Positions 35,239 to 43,905 are shown, numbered from the stretch's first letter. The stretch is DNA of 64,000 bases from Burkholderia sp. Ac-20365 (GCF_017104715.1 NZ_JAAGPI010000001.1:620001-684000); one strand, 5' to 3'. The notes: generated by a model from the sequence alone, not told the origin. Program-made: numbers and translations.

Positions 35239-36072
35239 TCAATGCGCCATCAGCACCGGCACCGTCATCGATTCCAGCATCGTGCGCGTGACGCCGCCGA
35301 ACACGCGTTCGCGTGCGCGCGCGTGGCCGAATGCGCCCATCACCAGAAGGTCCGCGTGCAGATCGGATGCGCGGTTGAGCAGCGTCGCGCCCGTGCCGAC
35401 GCCGACATGATGCGGCGTGGTCGAGAACGACGCGCGCACGTTGTGCGATTCGAGCCATCCCGCAACGTCGATGCCTTCGGGCGTATCCGGACGCGGTTGT
35501 CCGTGATGCCGCACGATCTCGATGCCGACATGGCGCGCGCGTTGCAGCAGGGGCAGCGCGTCGGCGGTGGCGCGTGCTGCTTCACGGCTGCCGTCCCACG
35601 CGACGAGCACGTTTTCGCCGAGCGTGCGCACCTCGCCCGCATAGGGGATCACGATCGCGGGGCGGCCGGCGCCCAGCACCAGATCGCCGACGAAATGCGG
35701 CGTCACATACGACGCGGGATCGTTCGGATCCTGCTGGCCGAGCACCAGCAGGTCGGCGTGCCGCGCGTGCAGCATCGCGACGTCGAGCGCAGGTCCGGGC
35801 GGCGCGCGCCATTCCGCACTGCGCCCCGCGCGCTCGGCGGCGGCGAGAAAGGTGTCGCGGGCCTTGTCGCGGCGTTCGACCTCCTGCGTTTCGAGCTGGA
35901 GCAGGGACAGCGTTCTGTCGTGGCGAAGCACGGGCCGGAAGATATCCTGGCAGACCACGTACAGGCCGATCAGATGCGCGTCCCAGCGCTGCGCGAGTTC
36001 GAGCGACAGCGCGAGGCGCGTGTCGCTGCGGCGGCTATCGTCGATATGGACGAGCAGGGTTTTGTAGTTCAT
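35239..36072 (-). CDS. universal stress protein, tandem UspA domains
   Basis: This 277-aa protein starts MNYKTLLVHIDDSRRSDTRL with AAGGAA upstream. The N-terminal UspA fold is degenerate; the C-terminal half has VLVAWDGSREAARATADALP and the ATP-binding G-x2-G-x9-G-S/T-like end (VMGAFGHARARERVFGG, followed by TRTMLESMTVPVLMAH). UspA-type proteins bind ATP or partners and support survival under hypoxia and starvation. It follows the second Usp gene by 46 bp on the same strand. Confidence 0.9.
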   Translation of the reverse strand: MNYKTLLVHIDDSRRSDTRLALSLELAQRWDAHLIGLYVVCQDIFRPVLRHDRTLSLLQLETQEVERRDKARDTFLAAAERAGRSAEWRAPPGPALDVAMLHARHADLLVLGQQDPNDPASYVTPHFVGDLVLGAGRPAIVIPYAGEVRTLGENVLVAWDGSREAARATADALPLLQRARHVGIEIVRHHGQPRPDTPEGIDVAGWLESHNVRASFSTTPHHVGVGTGATLLNRASDLHADLLVMGAFGHARARERVFGGVTRTMLESMTVPVLMAH

Positions 36073-36118
36073 GTCAGTTCCTTGTCATTTCCGTTGCGCT
36101 TGCGTGACGGCAGCGCTT

Positions 36119-36958
36119 TCAATGCGACAGCAGCACGGGCACGGTCATCGACTGGAGCACGGTGCGCGTCGCGCCGCCCAGCACCAGTTCATGCAGACGG
36201 GAATGCGCGTAAGCGCCCATCACGATCATGTCGCAGCCGGAATCCGCCGCTTGTGACAGCAGCACGTCGCCAATGGGCGTGTCGCTGCCCGTCGACACTT
36301 CGCGCACGTTTACCTTGACGCCATGACGCGCAATCGTCAGCGCAATGTCGGCGCCGGGGATGCGCCATTCGGGCGGCTCGTCGCGCGCGGCGTCGACGGT
36401 CAGCAAGGTGACGTCGGTGGCGTGCGAGAGAAACGGCATCGCGTCGTGGATCGCGCGAGTCGCTTCGCGGCTGCCGTCCCAGGCGACCAGTACGCGCTTG
36501 CCGGGCGTCGCTTGCACGCCCGTCGCTGGCAGGAGCAGCACCGGGCGGCCCGCCGACATCAGCAGATGCTCGGCGAACTGGTCGGCGATAAACGATTCGG
36601 GGTCTTGCGAATCGGCCTGTCCGGCGATCACGAGATCGGCGAGGCGCGCATACGGCGGCACGACGTCGTTCGCGTAGCCGGCCGCGGCAATCCAGCGTCC
36701 TTCGACTTTCGCGCGTGCGGCCTCCGCATGAAACAGGCGCTCCAGTGCCGCACCGTGTTCGTGGCGCTGACGCTCGTGTTCCGCGTAGTAGGCCGCTGTG
36801 CCCGCCATCACGAAGAACGCGTGCGGATCGGGTAGATAGGTTGTGAAAAGACCCGTTAGCCGTGCGTGGAACTGATGCGCGACACGCAGCGCGACTTCGA
36901 GGCGCGGATGCGCGTGAACGCCCGTATCGAGTTGCACGAGGATGCTCTTGTAACTCAT
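36119..36958 (-). CDS. universal stress protein, tandem UspA domains
   Basis: A 279-aa paralogue of the preceding Usp, beginning MSYKSILVQLDTGVHAHPRL with GGAG 8 nt upstream. The C-terminal domain carries VLVAWDGSREATRAIHDAMP and MGAYAHSRLHELVLGG then TRTVLQSMTVPVLLSH. The two paralogues share the signature endings and probably arose by duplication. The gene is first in a two-gene operon preceded by an FNR box at 37042-37055. Confidence 0.9.
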   Translation of the reverse strand: MSYKSILVQLDTGVHAHPRLEVALRVAHQFHARLTGLFTTYLPDPHAFFVMAGTAAYYAEHERQRHEHGAALERLFHAEAARAKVEGRWIAAAGYANDVVPPYARLADLVIAGQADSQDPESFIADQFAEHLLMSAGRPVLLLPATGVQATPGKRVLVAWDGSREATRAIHDAMPFLSHATDVTLLTVDAARDEPPEWRIPGADIALTIARHGVKVNVREVSTGSDTPIGDVLLSQAADSGCDMIVMGAYAHSRLHELVLGGATRTVLQSMTVPVLLSH

Positions 36959-37041
36959 CGCCGTTGCTCCAGAACAGAGAGACGTGGGGCGGGCGCAAGC
37001 CCGCGATGCAATCGAGTCTACGAGGCGCAGCGGCGGCGCGA

Positions 37042-37055
37042 TTGATGCAGGTCAA
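37042..37055. promoter_or_regulatory. FNR box upstream of the usp operon
   Basis: TTGATGCAGGTCAA fits the FNR consensus with one mismatch. On the minus strand a -10-like TAGACT (37020-37015) lies at the spacing expected for an activator centred at -41.5, giving transcription from about 37008 into the Usp genes. Confidence 0.65.
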
Positions 37056-37096
37056 GCAGCTTCGAATCACAGTTTGAGCAGACGTTTTCCCGTTGC

Positions 37097-37110
37097 TTGA
37101 TCGACATCAA
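37097..37110. promoter_or_regulatory. perfect FNR box upstream of alcohol dehydrogenase gene
   Basis: TTGATCGACATCAA matches the consensus exactly. TAGATT (37132-37137) forms a -10 at class II distance, predicting transcription start near 37144, 36 nt before the ATG of the dehydrogenase. Together with the 37042 box it makes a divergent FNR control region. Confidence 0.7.
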
Positions 37111-37179
37111 ACGGGACGGCGCGCACGCGTCTAGATTGCTTCGTATGAATGGTTTATTCCTTCAATGGAGGACTCTGTC

Positions 37180-38220
37180 ATGAAAGCACTCGTCTATCAC
37201 GGTCCCAACGAGAAGTCGCTCGACGAGCGTCCGATGCCCGAGCTCGCGGCGCCGACCGATGCGATCGTGAGAATGACGCGCACGACCATCTGCGGCACCG
37301 ACCTGCATATCCTCAAGGGCGACGTGCCGACCTGCGAGCCGGGGCGCATCCTCGGCCACGAAGGCGTCGGCATCGTGCACAGCGTGGGCAGCGCGGTGAG
37401 CGGTCTCGATGTCGGCGATCACGTGCTGGTGTCATGCATCTCGTCATGCGGACGATGCGACTATTGCCGGCGCGGCATGTACTCGCATTGCACGACGGGC
37501 GGCTGGATTCTCGGGCATCGGATCGACGGCACACAGGCCGAGTACGTGCGCATTCCGCATGCGCAGACGAGCCTTTACCGCATTCCCGCCGGCCTCGACG
37601 AAGAGGCGCTAGTCATGCTCTCCGACATCCTGCCGACGGGCTTCGAATGCGGCGTGCTCAATGGCAAGGTTCAACCGGGCAGCACGGTGGCGATCGTCGG
37701 CGCGGGGCCGATCGGGCTCGCGTCGCTGTTGACGGCGCAGTTCTACTCACCCGCGCAGATCATCATGATCGATCCGGACCCGAACCGTCTGGAAGTGGCG
37801 CAGCGTTTCGGCGCGACGGCCTGCATCGACAACCGTCACGAAGATGCCGTGGCGCAGGTTATGGCGCTGACGGAGTCGACGGGGGTGGATTGCGCAATCG
37901 AAGCCGTCGGCGTGCCGGCCACCTTCGAGCTGTGCGAGGCGCTGATCGCGCCCGGCGGCACGATTGCGAACGTCGGCGTGCATGGCGTGAAGTGCGATCT
38001 GCATCTGGAGAAGCTGTGGGACCGCAATATTTCGATCACCACCCGTCTGGTCGATACCGTCAGCACGCCGATGCTGCTGAAGACCGTGCGCGCGGGCCGA
38101 CTGGATCCGAAGCAGCTGATCACACACCGTTTCGCGCTCGACGACATGCTGGCTGCCTACGACACCTTCTCGCGCGCGGCCAGCACGCACGCGCTCAAAG
38201 TGCTGATCGAAGTGTCGTGA
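37180..38220 (+). CDS. zinc-dependent alcohol dehydrogenase, MDR family
   Basis: The start ATG 37180 has GGAGGA upstream (346 aa). Catalytic zinc ligands are in TICGTDLHI (Cys) and GHEGVGIV (His-Glu); the structural zinc cysteines are in CISSCGRCDYCRRGMYSHC. The NAD(P) fold shows VAIVGAGPIGLASL and an Asp at the end of beta-2 (IMIDPDPNRL), favouring NAD. Relatives reduce aldehydes or oxidise alcohols in fermentation. The FNR box and neighbouring flavodoxin and Usp genes fit low-oxygen redox balancing. Confidence 0.92.
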   Translation: MKALVYHGPNEKSLDERPMPELAAPTDAIVRMTRTTICGTDLHILKGDVPTCEPGRILGHEGVGIVHSVGSAVSGLDVGDHVLVSCISSCGRCDYCRRGMYSHCTTGGWILGHRIDGTQAEYVRIPHAQTSLYRIPAGLDEEALVMLSDILPTGFECGVLNGKVQPGSTVAIVGAGPIGLASLLTAQFYSPAQIIMIDPDPNRLEVAQRFGATACIDNRHEDAVAQVMALTESTGVDCAIEAVGVPATFELCEALIAPGGTIANVGVHGVKCDLHLEKLWDRNISITTRLVDTVSTPMLLKTVRAGRLDPKQLITHRFALDDMLAAYDTFSRAASTHALKVLIEVS

Positions 38221-38227
38221 TGTGTGT

Positions 38228-38241
38228 TTGATCTGGATCAG
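38228..38241. promoter_or_regulatory. FNR box upstream of flavodoxin-usp pair
   Basis: TTGATCTGGATCAG matches TTGAT-N4-ATCAA in nine of ten positions. A TTAAGC -10-like hexamer at 38262-38267 has class II spacing, giving a start near 38275, shortly before the ATG at 38301. Confidence 0.6.
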
Positions 38242-38300
38242 CGGCAATATGCAGCAGACGCTTAAGCTGGATTCATATCGACAGTAAGGGACCACGCGAC

Positions 38301-38843
38301 ATGTCGGCGTCACGCAGGATTCTGGTCGTCTACGACTCGCGCAGCGGCACGACGCGGCGCATAGCCGAATTGCTCGCAGCCGAACTGGACGCGGACATCG
38401 AGGCGATTCGCGAGCGGGGCAGGCATGGCGCGAGCGGCGCCCCTGTCGAAGACGATGCGGTGCGCGCCGGCGTGCGTGGCTATCTGCGCTCGCTGATCGA
38501 CGGGCTGCGTCATCGCGAGGTCGGCGTGATGCCGCCCATCCACGATCTGTCAGCCTACGACGCCGTCGTGGTCGGCACGTCCGTGTGGGCGAGCCGGCCG
38601 TCTGCGCCCGCTATCGCCTGGCTGAAGGCGCAGGGCGCGCGTACCCGGCGTCTCGCGCTGTTTTGCGCACTCGGCGGAAGCGGCAGCCGGAAAGCGCTCG
38701 AACGGATGGCGCGGGCGGCGGGCAAAACGCCTCTGGCCGTGTGCGCGATCACTGCGCGCGATGTGCGGCGGCGCGTCGACGGCACGAAACGTCAGGGCTT
38801 CGGCCAGAAGGTCCGGCATCGCCTCGCGAAACTCCGGCAGTGA
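38301..38843 (+). CDS. flavodoxin-fold protein (HemG/flavodoxin-like)
   Basis: A 180-aa protein with the FMN phosphate loop VVYDSRSGTTRRIAELLA (about 9-26) and YDAVVVGTSVWASRPSAPAI (about 87-106), then LALFCALGGSGSRKAL. It resembles stand-alone flavodoxins and menaquinone-type protoporphyrinogen oxidase (HemG) folds. The C-terminus is basic (RRRVDGTKRQGFGQKVRHR). It precedes a Usp gene by 76 bp in the same direction, downstream of an FNR box. Confidence 0.8.
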   Translation: MSASRRILVVYDSRSGTTRRIAELLAAELDADIEAIRERGRHGASGAPVEDDAVRAGVRGYLRSLIDGLRHREVGVMPPIHDLSAYDAVVVGTSVWASRPSAPAIAWLKAQGARTRRLALFCALGGSGSRKALERMARAAGKTPLAVCAITARDVRRRVDGTKRQGFGQKVRHRLAKLRQ

Positions 38844-38919
38844 TGCAGCCGGTCAACGCTTTTTGCTGGCGCGCGGCTACGCGTGCCGGTCGAACGGATA
38901 TTTCCAAAGGAGTATCGAT

Positions 38920-39390
38920 ATGTACAAGAAAATCCTCGTCGCGGTGGACGGCAGCGAAACGTCGAAAAAGGCCGTGCAGGAGGCCGTGAAACTGGCGTCG
39001 CTGACGAGCGGGACGGTGCACGCCGTCTATGTCGTCGATCAGTCGCCGATTTTCAGTTACGCGGGATACTTCGATCCCGTCGTGCTGACCGACGCGTTGC
39101 GCGACGATGGCCGCAAGGCGCTGGACAATGCGCAGTCGACGTGCGCGCAGTCAGGCGTTGCGTGCGCGATCGAACTGGTGGAGACCGAGCCGCTCAGTGA
39201 AGACGTCGCGCATACGTTGCAGCGTTGCGCGGATCGTATCGGCGCGGAACTCGTGGTGCTCGGCACGCACGGACGGCGTGGCGTGAAGCGGCTCGTGCTC
39301 GGCAGCGTCGCAGAGCGTTTCTTGCGGATGTCGGTGTGTCCGGTGTTGCTGGTGCGCGGCAGCGAGGAAGAGATTCCGGACGGGCTATGA
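38920..39390 (+). CDS. universal stress protein UspA, single domain
   Basis: The start ATG 38920 has AAAGGAG upstream (156 aa). The classical UspA pattern is complete: MYKKILVAVDGSETSKKAVQ at the N-terminus, and the ATP-binding stretch VLGTHGRRGVKRLVLGSVAE then CPVLLVRG. This intact G-x2-G-x9-G-S motif suggests nucleotide binding, in contrast to the tandem proteins nearby. Confidence 0.93.
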   Translation: MYKKILVAVDGSETSKKAVQEAVKLASLTSGTVHAVYVVDQSPIFSYAGYFDPVVLTDALRDDGRKALDNAQSTCAQSGVACAIELVETEPLSEDVAHTLQRCADRIGAELVVLGTHGRRGVKRLVLGSVAERFLRMSVCPVLLVRGSEEEIPDGL

Positions 39391-39465
39391 GCATGGCGTA
39401 CTCGCCGTAAGCAAAGTACGGTTTCGCGCTGGCCTTGGCAGCGAGCGCGAAACGTGCATGAAGCG

Positions 39466-40200
39466 TCAGAATGCAGCCGTGGAGAAATCCTCATCGGGCG
39501 TGAGCGGTTCGCGTCCCGCCGCGAAATGCCCAACGGTCTGCGCAAGCAGGGCCACGGATCCAACCGGCAGCTTGAGGTTCGTTGCCAGCGCACTGCGGTT
39601 CATCCAGCCGCGCGCGGCGGCCGCGAGTCCTGTCGATGCGCAAAACAGATAGACGTTCTGCAGGATCGCGCCCGTGCTGGCCGCCGCAAAGGCTTCGCGC
39701 TGCGCATGCGGCACGTCCTGCATGCGGGTCAGGTCGGCGACGTACACGAGATTGACGGGTGCGTGGCCGAGAAACTCCTGATAGCCAGTCATGGCACGCA
39801 AATCGGCGGCGACGACGAGCGAGAGCGCATGTGCGACAGGGTCATAGCGATAGGCGCCGCTTGCGAGCAGCACATAGACGTCGATCTCGTAGCCGCCGAG
39901 CGCTGACGGCGCGGTGCGTCCGCCATCGCGAGCGCGGTTGATGCCGTCGGCGGCCCACAGCAGATCGCCGAGCGTGGTGTGGTCGAGCGGCGTGTCGGCG
40001 AATTCTCGCGATGTTTGCCGCGCGGCGAGCGCGTCGAGCAAAGGCATGCCGCCAGTGCGATGCGCGGGTGCAAAGCCTATATACGGAACGGCTGTGCCAT
40101 CGACGGGGCGCGGCGCGGGCGTGTTGAGCAGCGCGGAACCGATACGGAAGAGAGGTTTGGTCATGGCGTGCCGTCCGCGCGTGAGAGTCATCTTCTGCAT
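39466..40200 (-). CDS. nitroreductase/SagB-type FMN oxidoreductase
   Basis: The start ATG 40200 has GGAGG at 5-nt spacing (244 aa). The nitroreductase fold is shown by LDALAARQTSREFADTPL (FMN-binding Arg/Ser), LGDLLWAADGINRARDGGRT, PSALGGYEIDVYVLL and AFAAASTGAILQNVYLFCAS. It resembles SagB-type oxidoreductases rather than Acg. The physiological substrate is unknown. An exact FNR box lies upstream. Confidence 0.85.
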   Translation of the reverse strand: MQKMTLTRGRHAMTKPLFRIGSALLNTPAPRPVDGTAVPYIGFAPAHRTGGMPLLDALAARQTSREFADTPLDHTTLGDLLWAADGINRARDGGRTAPSALGGYEIDVYVLLASGAYRYDPVAHALSLVVAADLRAMTGYQEFLGHAPVNLVYVADLTRMQDVPHAQREAFAAASTGAILQNVYLFCASTGLAAAARGWMNRSALATNLKLPVGSVALLAQTVGHFAAGREPLTPDEDFSTAAF

Positions 40201-40253
40201 GCGGACCTCCGGAAGAACGTGAATCCATCGTCCCACGCTTCGGAGCACGCGGA

Positions 40254-40267
40254 TTGATGCAGATCAA
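40254..40267. promoter_or_regulatory. perfect FNR box upstream of nitroreductase gene
   Basis: TTGATGCAGATCAA is an exact consensus FNR palindrome, centred 60 bp upstream of the nitroreductase ATG (minus strand). It also lies 19 bp from the 3' end of the next Usp gene. Confidence 0.65.
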
Positions 40268-40285
40268 GCGCGCGGGACGTGCCGC

Positions 40286-41242
40286 TCATGTCTGCAGCAG
40301 TTCGGCAGGACGTGCAAGCAGGACAGGTGTATCGGCGATCCGCAGCGTGCGCGCCGCAACGCTGCCGAGGAACCAGCGCGCCATGCCACGCCGGCCATGC
40401 GTGCCGATCACGATCAGATCTGCGTTCCATTGTTGTGCGTCGCGCAGGATCGCATGCGGCACATCGTCGCCTGTTCGGTGTGTTTCGACGAGTGCGCTCT
40501 GCGCGGCCCGGCCCTCATCGTCGAGGATACGTTGTGCGAGTTCGAGCGCGATGCGACCTTCTTCGAGAAACGCGCCTTCGAGCATGTCGACGGGTGCGAT
40601 ATCGAACAGATGCACGGCACGGTCGACGACGTAGATTGTGCGCAGTTGCGCATCGGCGGATGCGAGATCGAGGCCCATGCGCAGCGCGCCGAGCGAATAG
40701 GCGCTGCCATCGAGGGCGAACAGAATGCGCTGCGGGGCAGTATCCGTGCGCACACGGCTGTTTTCCGGCACGAGCAGCAACGAACTCGTCGCGCGCCGTG
40801 CGAGCGGTTCGGACACTGTGCCTTCGACCCAACGCAATAGCCGGCGATGATGCCGCGCGCCCATGACGAGCAGATCCGTCTGCCAGTGCGCGGCTGTATC
40901 GAGGATTGCGTTCACCGCATCGCCTTCGCGTTTGGACAGGTCGATCAGATGTGTTGTCGGCGCTGCGCCGGTGAAGAGGGATGCAGTCTTTTGCAGCGCG
41001 GAGCTTGCGTCGGCTAGCAGTTCATCGCGGGCGGCGGCCAGCAAGGCCTGGGTGGTTGCACCGAGCGGAAACAGCGTGCGGGGATTCTGCGCCACACAGA
41101 CAAGGGCAATTTCGGCCCGATTGCCGAACAGCGCATTTGTGTATTCGGCAGCGCGCAGGCTCGCTTCGCTGTCGTCGATGGCTAGCAGTACACGGTTGAA
41201 TGCGCGCTCGGGGGCGCGCGGCGGTTTTGTTGGGGTTGGCAT
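40286..41242 (-). CDS. universal stress protein, tandem UspA domains
   Basis: A 318-aa protein starting at ATG 41242 (GGAGG 5 nt upstream; ATG 41254 is also in frame). Both halves show UspA cores: FNRVLLAIDDSEASLRAAEY with LVMGARHHRRLLRWVEGTVS, and RILFALDGSAYSLGALRMGL with VIGTHGRRGMARWFLGSVAA then TPVLLARP. Both ATP-binding signatures look intact. No FNR box is evident upstream; repeat copy 2 begins 94 bp upstream. Confidence 0.9.
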   Translation of the reverse strand: MPTPTKPPRAPERAFNRVLLAIDDSEASLRAAEYTNALFGNRAEIALVCVAQNPRTLFPLGATTQALLAAARDELLADASSALQKTASLFTGAAPTTHLIDLSKREGDAVNAILDTAAHWQTDLLVMGARHHRRLLRWVEGTVSEPLARRATSSLLLVPENSRVRTDTAPQRILFALDGSAYSLGALRMGLDLASADAQLRTIYVVDRAVHLFDIAPVDMLEGAFLEEGRIALELAQRILDDEGRAAQSALVETHRTGDDVPHAILRDAQQWNADLIVIGTHGRRGMARWFLGSVAARTLRIADTPVLLARPAELLQT

Positions 41243-41335
41243 GGTCTCCTCCATTCCGGATGGGTGATGCGTTAGACATGTTTATGCGCTGTTTGTTTTT
41301 TTGGTCGGGTTTGTTGTTTGGGTTTGGTTTTGTTG

Positions 41336-41993
41336 TCGCTGGCATCCGCGTTTTGTTTTGCCCGCTTCACGCGTTGCCCCTGTGCGGGGCGGCACTTACT
41401 TTCTTTGCCGCCGCAAAGAAAGTAAGCAAAGAAAGCGGGCTAACACCGCCCGTACTTGACCACTGCCTGAGGGCCCCCAACAGTTCCTCCGCTTCAAACG
41501 GTGTTCTGCCTTTCAATGCCCGTTGCCAGTGCTTCGAACGGGCGCCTCACCCACTTCACTCACCCGTAGCACAGCCAACGGCAGCGACTGGTTACGGCCG
41601 CCCAGGTGGCAAACTGTGTGTAGGTCGTAGTGCTGCAAACGGCAGCGCTCTTACGACACCGATCGTATTTTTCAGTCTGGAGTGGAGCGCGTACACCGGG
41701 AAAGCCGACACACAGTTTGCCGCTATAGAACGTGGGAGATTTGATCGCGCGTGTGGTGACGCGGGAGTGTGAAGCGGGTGAGGCGCCGATTCAAGGCACT
41801 GGCAACGGGCGGGGACTGAGAGGTTGCCGTGTGAAGCGGAGGACCCGTTGGGGGCCCTCAGGCAGGAACAAGTGCTGGCGGTGTTCAGCGGCTTTCTTTT
41901 GCCTACTTTTCTTTGCCGCGGCAAAGAAAAGTAGGTGCCGCCCCGCACAGGGGCGACGCGTGAAGGGGTACATCACATCGCGGATGCCAGCGA
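41336..41993 (-). repeat. 660-bp palindromic repeat element, copy 2 (inverted)
   Basis: This copy is inverted relative to 2521-3180. It has the same 15-bp ends (41336-41350 and 41979-41993), the 14-bp-stem hairpin (41395-41426, loop CGCC), the 34-bp perfect palindrome (41902-41935), and the internal AACTGTGTGTAGG/CACACAGTTTGCC arms (about 41612 and 41712). GTTTTGG-rich DNA (41290-41335) flanks it, as in copy 1. The copies match closely over the arms but differ in the centre. It separates the divergent Usp and CBS-BON genes. Confidence 0.8.
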
Positions 41994-42101
41994 AAGACCA
42001 TGCAAATCCGACCTGCTGTCGCAAGACGAGCCAAAAGCAGATGCCGCACCGCGTAGGCGCAAACGCGAATGCCAGCGCAAAAGCCCAAACGAACCATCCA
42101 A

Positions 42102-42115
42102 TTGATCTCAGTCAA
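42102..42115. promoter_or_regulatory. FNR box upstream of CBS-BON gene
   Basis: TTGATCTCAGTCAA fits the FNR consensus with one mismatch and is centred 62 bp before the ATG at 42171, a distance compatible with class II activation and a short leader. Confidence 0.6.
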
Positions 42116-42170
42116 CCCGTTGACGATGCAAAAGCACAAACTAGTCAAAAGAGTGCCAAAGGAGAACCTT

Positions 42171-42863
42171 ATGCTAGCCATCGACATCATGACGCAGTCA
42201 GTAATCTGCGCGCGGCCAGAAATGACGATCCAGGAAGCAGCAAATCACCTAATCGACGCGAGAATCAGCGGCATGCCCGTTGTCGACGCAAACGGCGCGT
42301 TAATTGGCATCATCAGCGAAGGCGATCTGCTCCACCGTGTGGAAACCGGAACAGAAAGGCGCCGCTCCCGCTGGCTGGAGCTCTTCTCCTCCACACGCGA
42401 TCTGGCGGGCACTTTCGTGAAGGAACACGGCCGCACCGTTGCCGACGTGATGACCACGAAAGTGATCTCCATCGACGACACAACCCCCATCGCCGATATC
42501 GCAGAACTCATGGAACGGCGCGGCATCAAGCGCGTCCCCGTGATGCGGAATGGCGAGCTGGTGGGCATCGTCACGCGCGGCAACCTGATCCGCGCGCTAG
42601 CGAGCACGGCGCCTGCATCCACGAACGAAAATGCATCCGTCAGTGACCGCGAAATCGCCGATGCCATCGTCGAGGCGCTGGCCGACAAGCGTTGGGCCCT
42701 GTCGAAAGCCAATGTGATCGTCAAGGATGGCGTCGCGCATCTGTGGGGCGTGATCGAATCCGAAGAAGAGGAACGCGCGCTTTGCATCGCCGCGCTCGAA
42801 GTCAAGGGCGTCAAGGAAGCGCGCGCCCACCTGAGCTACCCGACCGTCATGCCTTTGATGTGA
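42171..42863 (+). CDS. CBS-pair plus BON domain protein
   Basis: The start ATG 42171 has AAAGGAG upstream (230 aa). Two CBS motifs cover about 7-145: DIMTQSVICARPEMTIQEAA with GIISEGDLL, and DVMTTKVISIDDTTPIADIA with GIVTRGNLIRAL. A BON domain follows (about 160-225: IADAIVEALADKRWA, VIVKDGVAHLWGVIESEEE). CBS pairs bind adenine nucleotides; BON domains bind membranes or partners. In low-oxygen loci such proteins may sense energy charge; the target is unknown. Confidence 0.9.
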   Translation: MLAIDIMTQSVICARPEMTIQEAANHLIDARISGMPVVDANGALIGIISEGDLLHRVETGTERRRSRWLELFSSTRDLAGTFVKEHGRTVADVMTTKVISIDDTTPIADIAELMERRGIKRVPVMRNGELVGIVTRGNLIRALASTAPASTNENASVSDREIADAIVEALADKRWALSKANVIVKDGVAHLWGVIESEEEERALCIAALEVKGVKEARAHLSYPTVMPLM

Positions 42864-42894
42864 CGATTGCGTGACGTTGCAGTTCGCGTCAGAT

Positions 42895-42942
42895 CGCGCG
42901 GCGAAGATACCTTTGGGAACCTTCGTCGCGCGATTTTCTTTC
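42895..42942 (+). terminator. Rho-independent terminator of CBS-BON gene
   Basis: CGCGCGGCGAAG (42895-42906) pairs with CTTCGTCGCGCG (42921-42932, one G-U pair), followed by ATTTTCTTTC (42933-42942). It lies 32 nt after the CBS-BON stop and is the clearest intrinsic terminator in the window. Confidence 0.75.
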
Positions 42943-43131
42943 TGGACGCTAGAATCCACCTCGGGCGGCTCGCAGACTCCATTGATTGTTCGCCAGATCC
43001 TTCAAGTCAATTCGCCCTGAACCGCTTTATCGCGGCGAGTCGTCTGTCTACATTCTCTCCATCGCCGGCCGGCTGGCGCTGAACGCCAACGGTCCCGTCA
43101 AACGGTATCGAATCGATTGAGGAAACAGATT

Positions 43132-43878
43132 ATGAGCAAGCTTGCAGGCAAGGTAGCAGTCGTCACGGGCGCATCGAAGGGCATCGGCGCAGCCATCGCC
43201 AAGGCGCTCGCAGCGGAAGGCGCATCGGTGGTCGTCAACTACTCCAGCAGCAAAGCCGCTGCTGACGCAGTCGTAGCCGACATCACAGCAGCAAGCGGCA
43301 AGGCCATCGCAGTGGGCGGCGACGTGTCGAAAGCAGCCGACGCGCAAGGCATCATCAATGCCGCCGTCGAAACTTATGGCCGTCTCGACATCCTCGTGAA
43401 CAATTCGGGCGTCTATGAGTTCGCGCCGATCGAAGAATTCACCGAAGACCAGTTCCACAAGCAGTTCAATATCAATGTGCTCGGCCTGCTGCTGACCACG
43501 CAAGCCGCCGTCAAGCATCTGGGCGAAGGCGCAAGCATCATCAATATCAGCTCCGTCGTGACCACCATCACGCCGCCGACCAGCGCGATCTACAGCGGCA
43601 CGAAGGGCGCCGTCGATGCAATCACCGGCGTGCTGTCGCGCGAACTGGGTCCGAAGAAGATTCGTGTGAATGCGATCAATCCGGGTTTCGTCCTCACGGA
43701 AGGCACGCACGAAGCGGGCATTGCCGGCTCCGACTTCGAAACTAGTGCCGTCGCCCAGACGCCGCTCGGACGCGCAGGTCAACCGCACGATATCGCGGCG
43801 ATCGCCGTGTTCCTGGCTTCCGACGATTCCGGCTGGCTGACGGGTGAACACGTCGTTGCAAGCGGCGGGCTGCGCTGA
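43132..43878 (+). CDS. short-chain dehydrogenase/reductase
   Basis: The start ATG 43132 has GAGGAAA upstream (248 aa). Classical SDR motifs: nucleotide-binding VTGASKGIGAAIAKAL, NNSGVYEF, the catalytic serine in IINISSVV, YSGTKGAVDAITGVL with the Y-x3-K pair, and INPGFVLTEGT. The basic Lys/Ser set suggests NAD(P)H-dependent ketone or 3-oxoacyl reduction. The gene stands alone and converges with the MocR gene. Confidence 0.92.
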   Translation: MSKLAGKVAVVTGASKGIGAAIAKALAAEGASVVVNYSSSKAAADAVVADITAASGKAIAVGGDVSKAADAQGIINAAVETYGRLDILVNNSGVYEFAPIEEFTEDQFHKQFNINVLGLLLTTQAAVKHLGEGASIINISSVVTTITPPTSAIYSGTKGAVDAITGVLSRELGPKKIRVNAINPGFVLTEGTHEAGIAGSDFETSAVAQTPLGRAGQPHDIAAIAVFLASDDSGWLTGEHVVASGGLR

Positions 43879-43905
43879 TTCAACTGCCTCGTCTGTGAGG
43901 CGCGA

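Noticed and set aside
41200..41772. Plus-strand ORF (190 aa) containing FFAAAKKVSKESG, also found in the minus-strand 142-aa ORF at 2831-3259
   Set aside because: Similarity follows the nucleotide repeat and crosses its palindromic hairpins; there is no ribosome-binding site or known domain. It is a repeat-derived spurious ORF.
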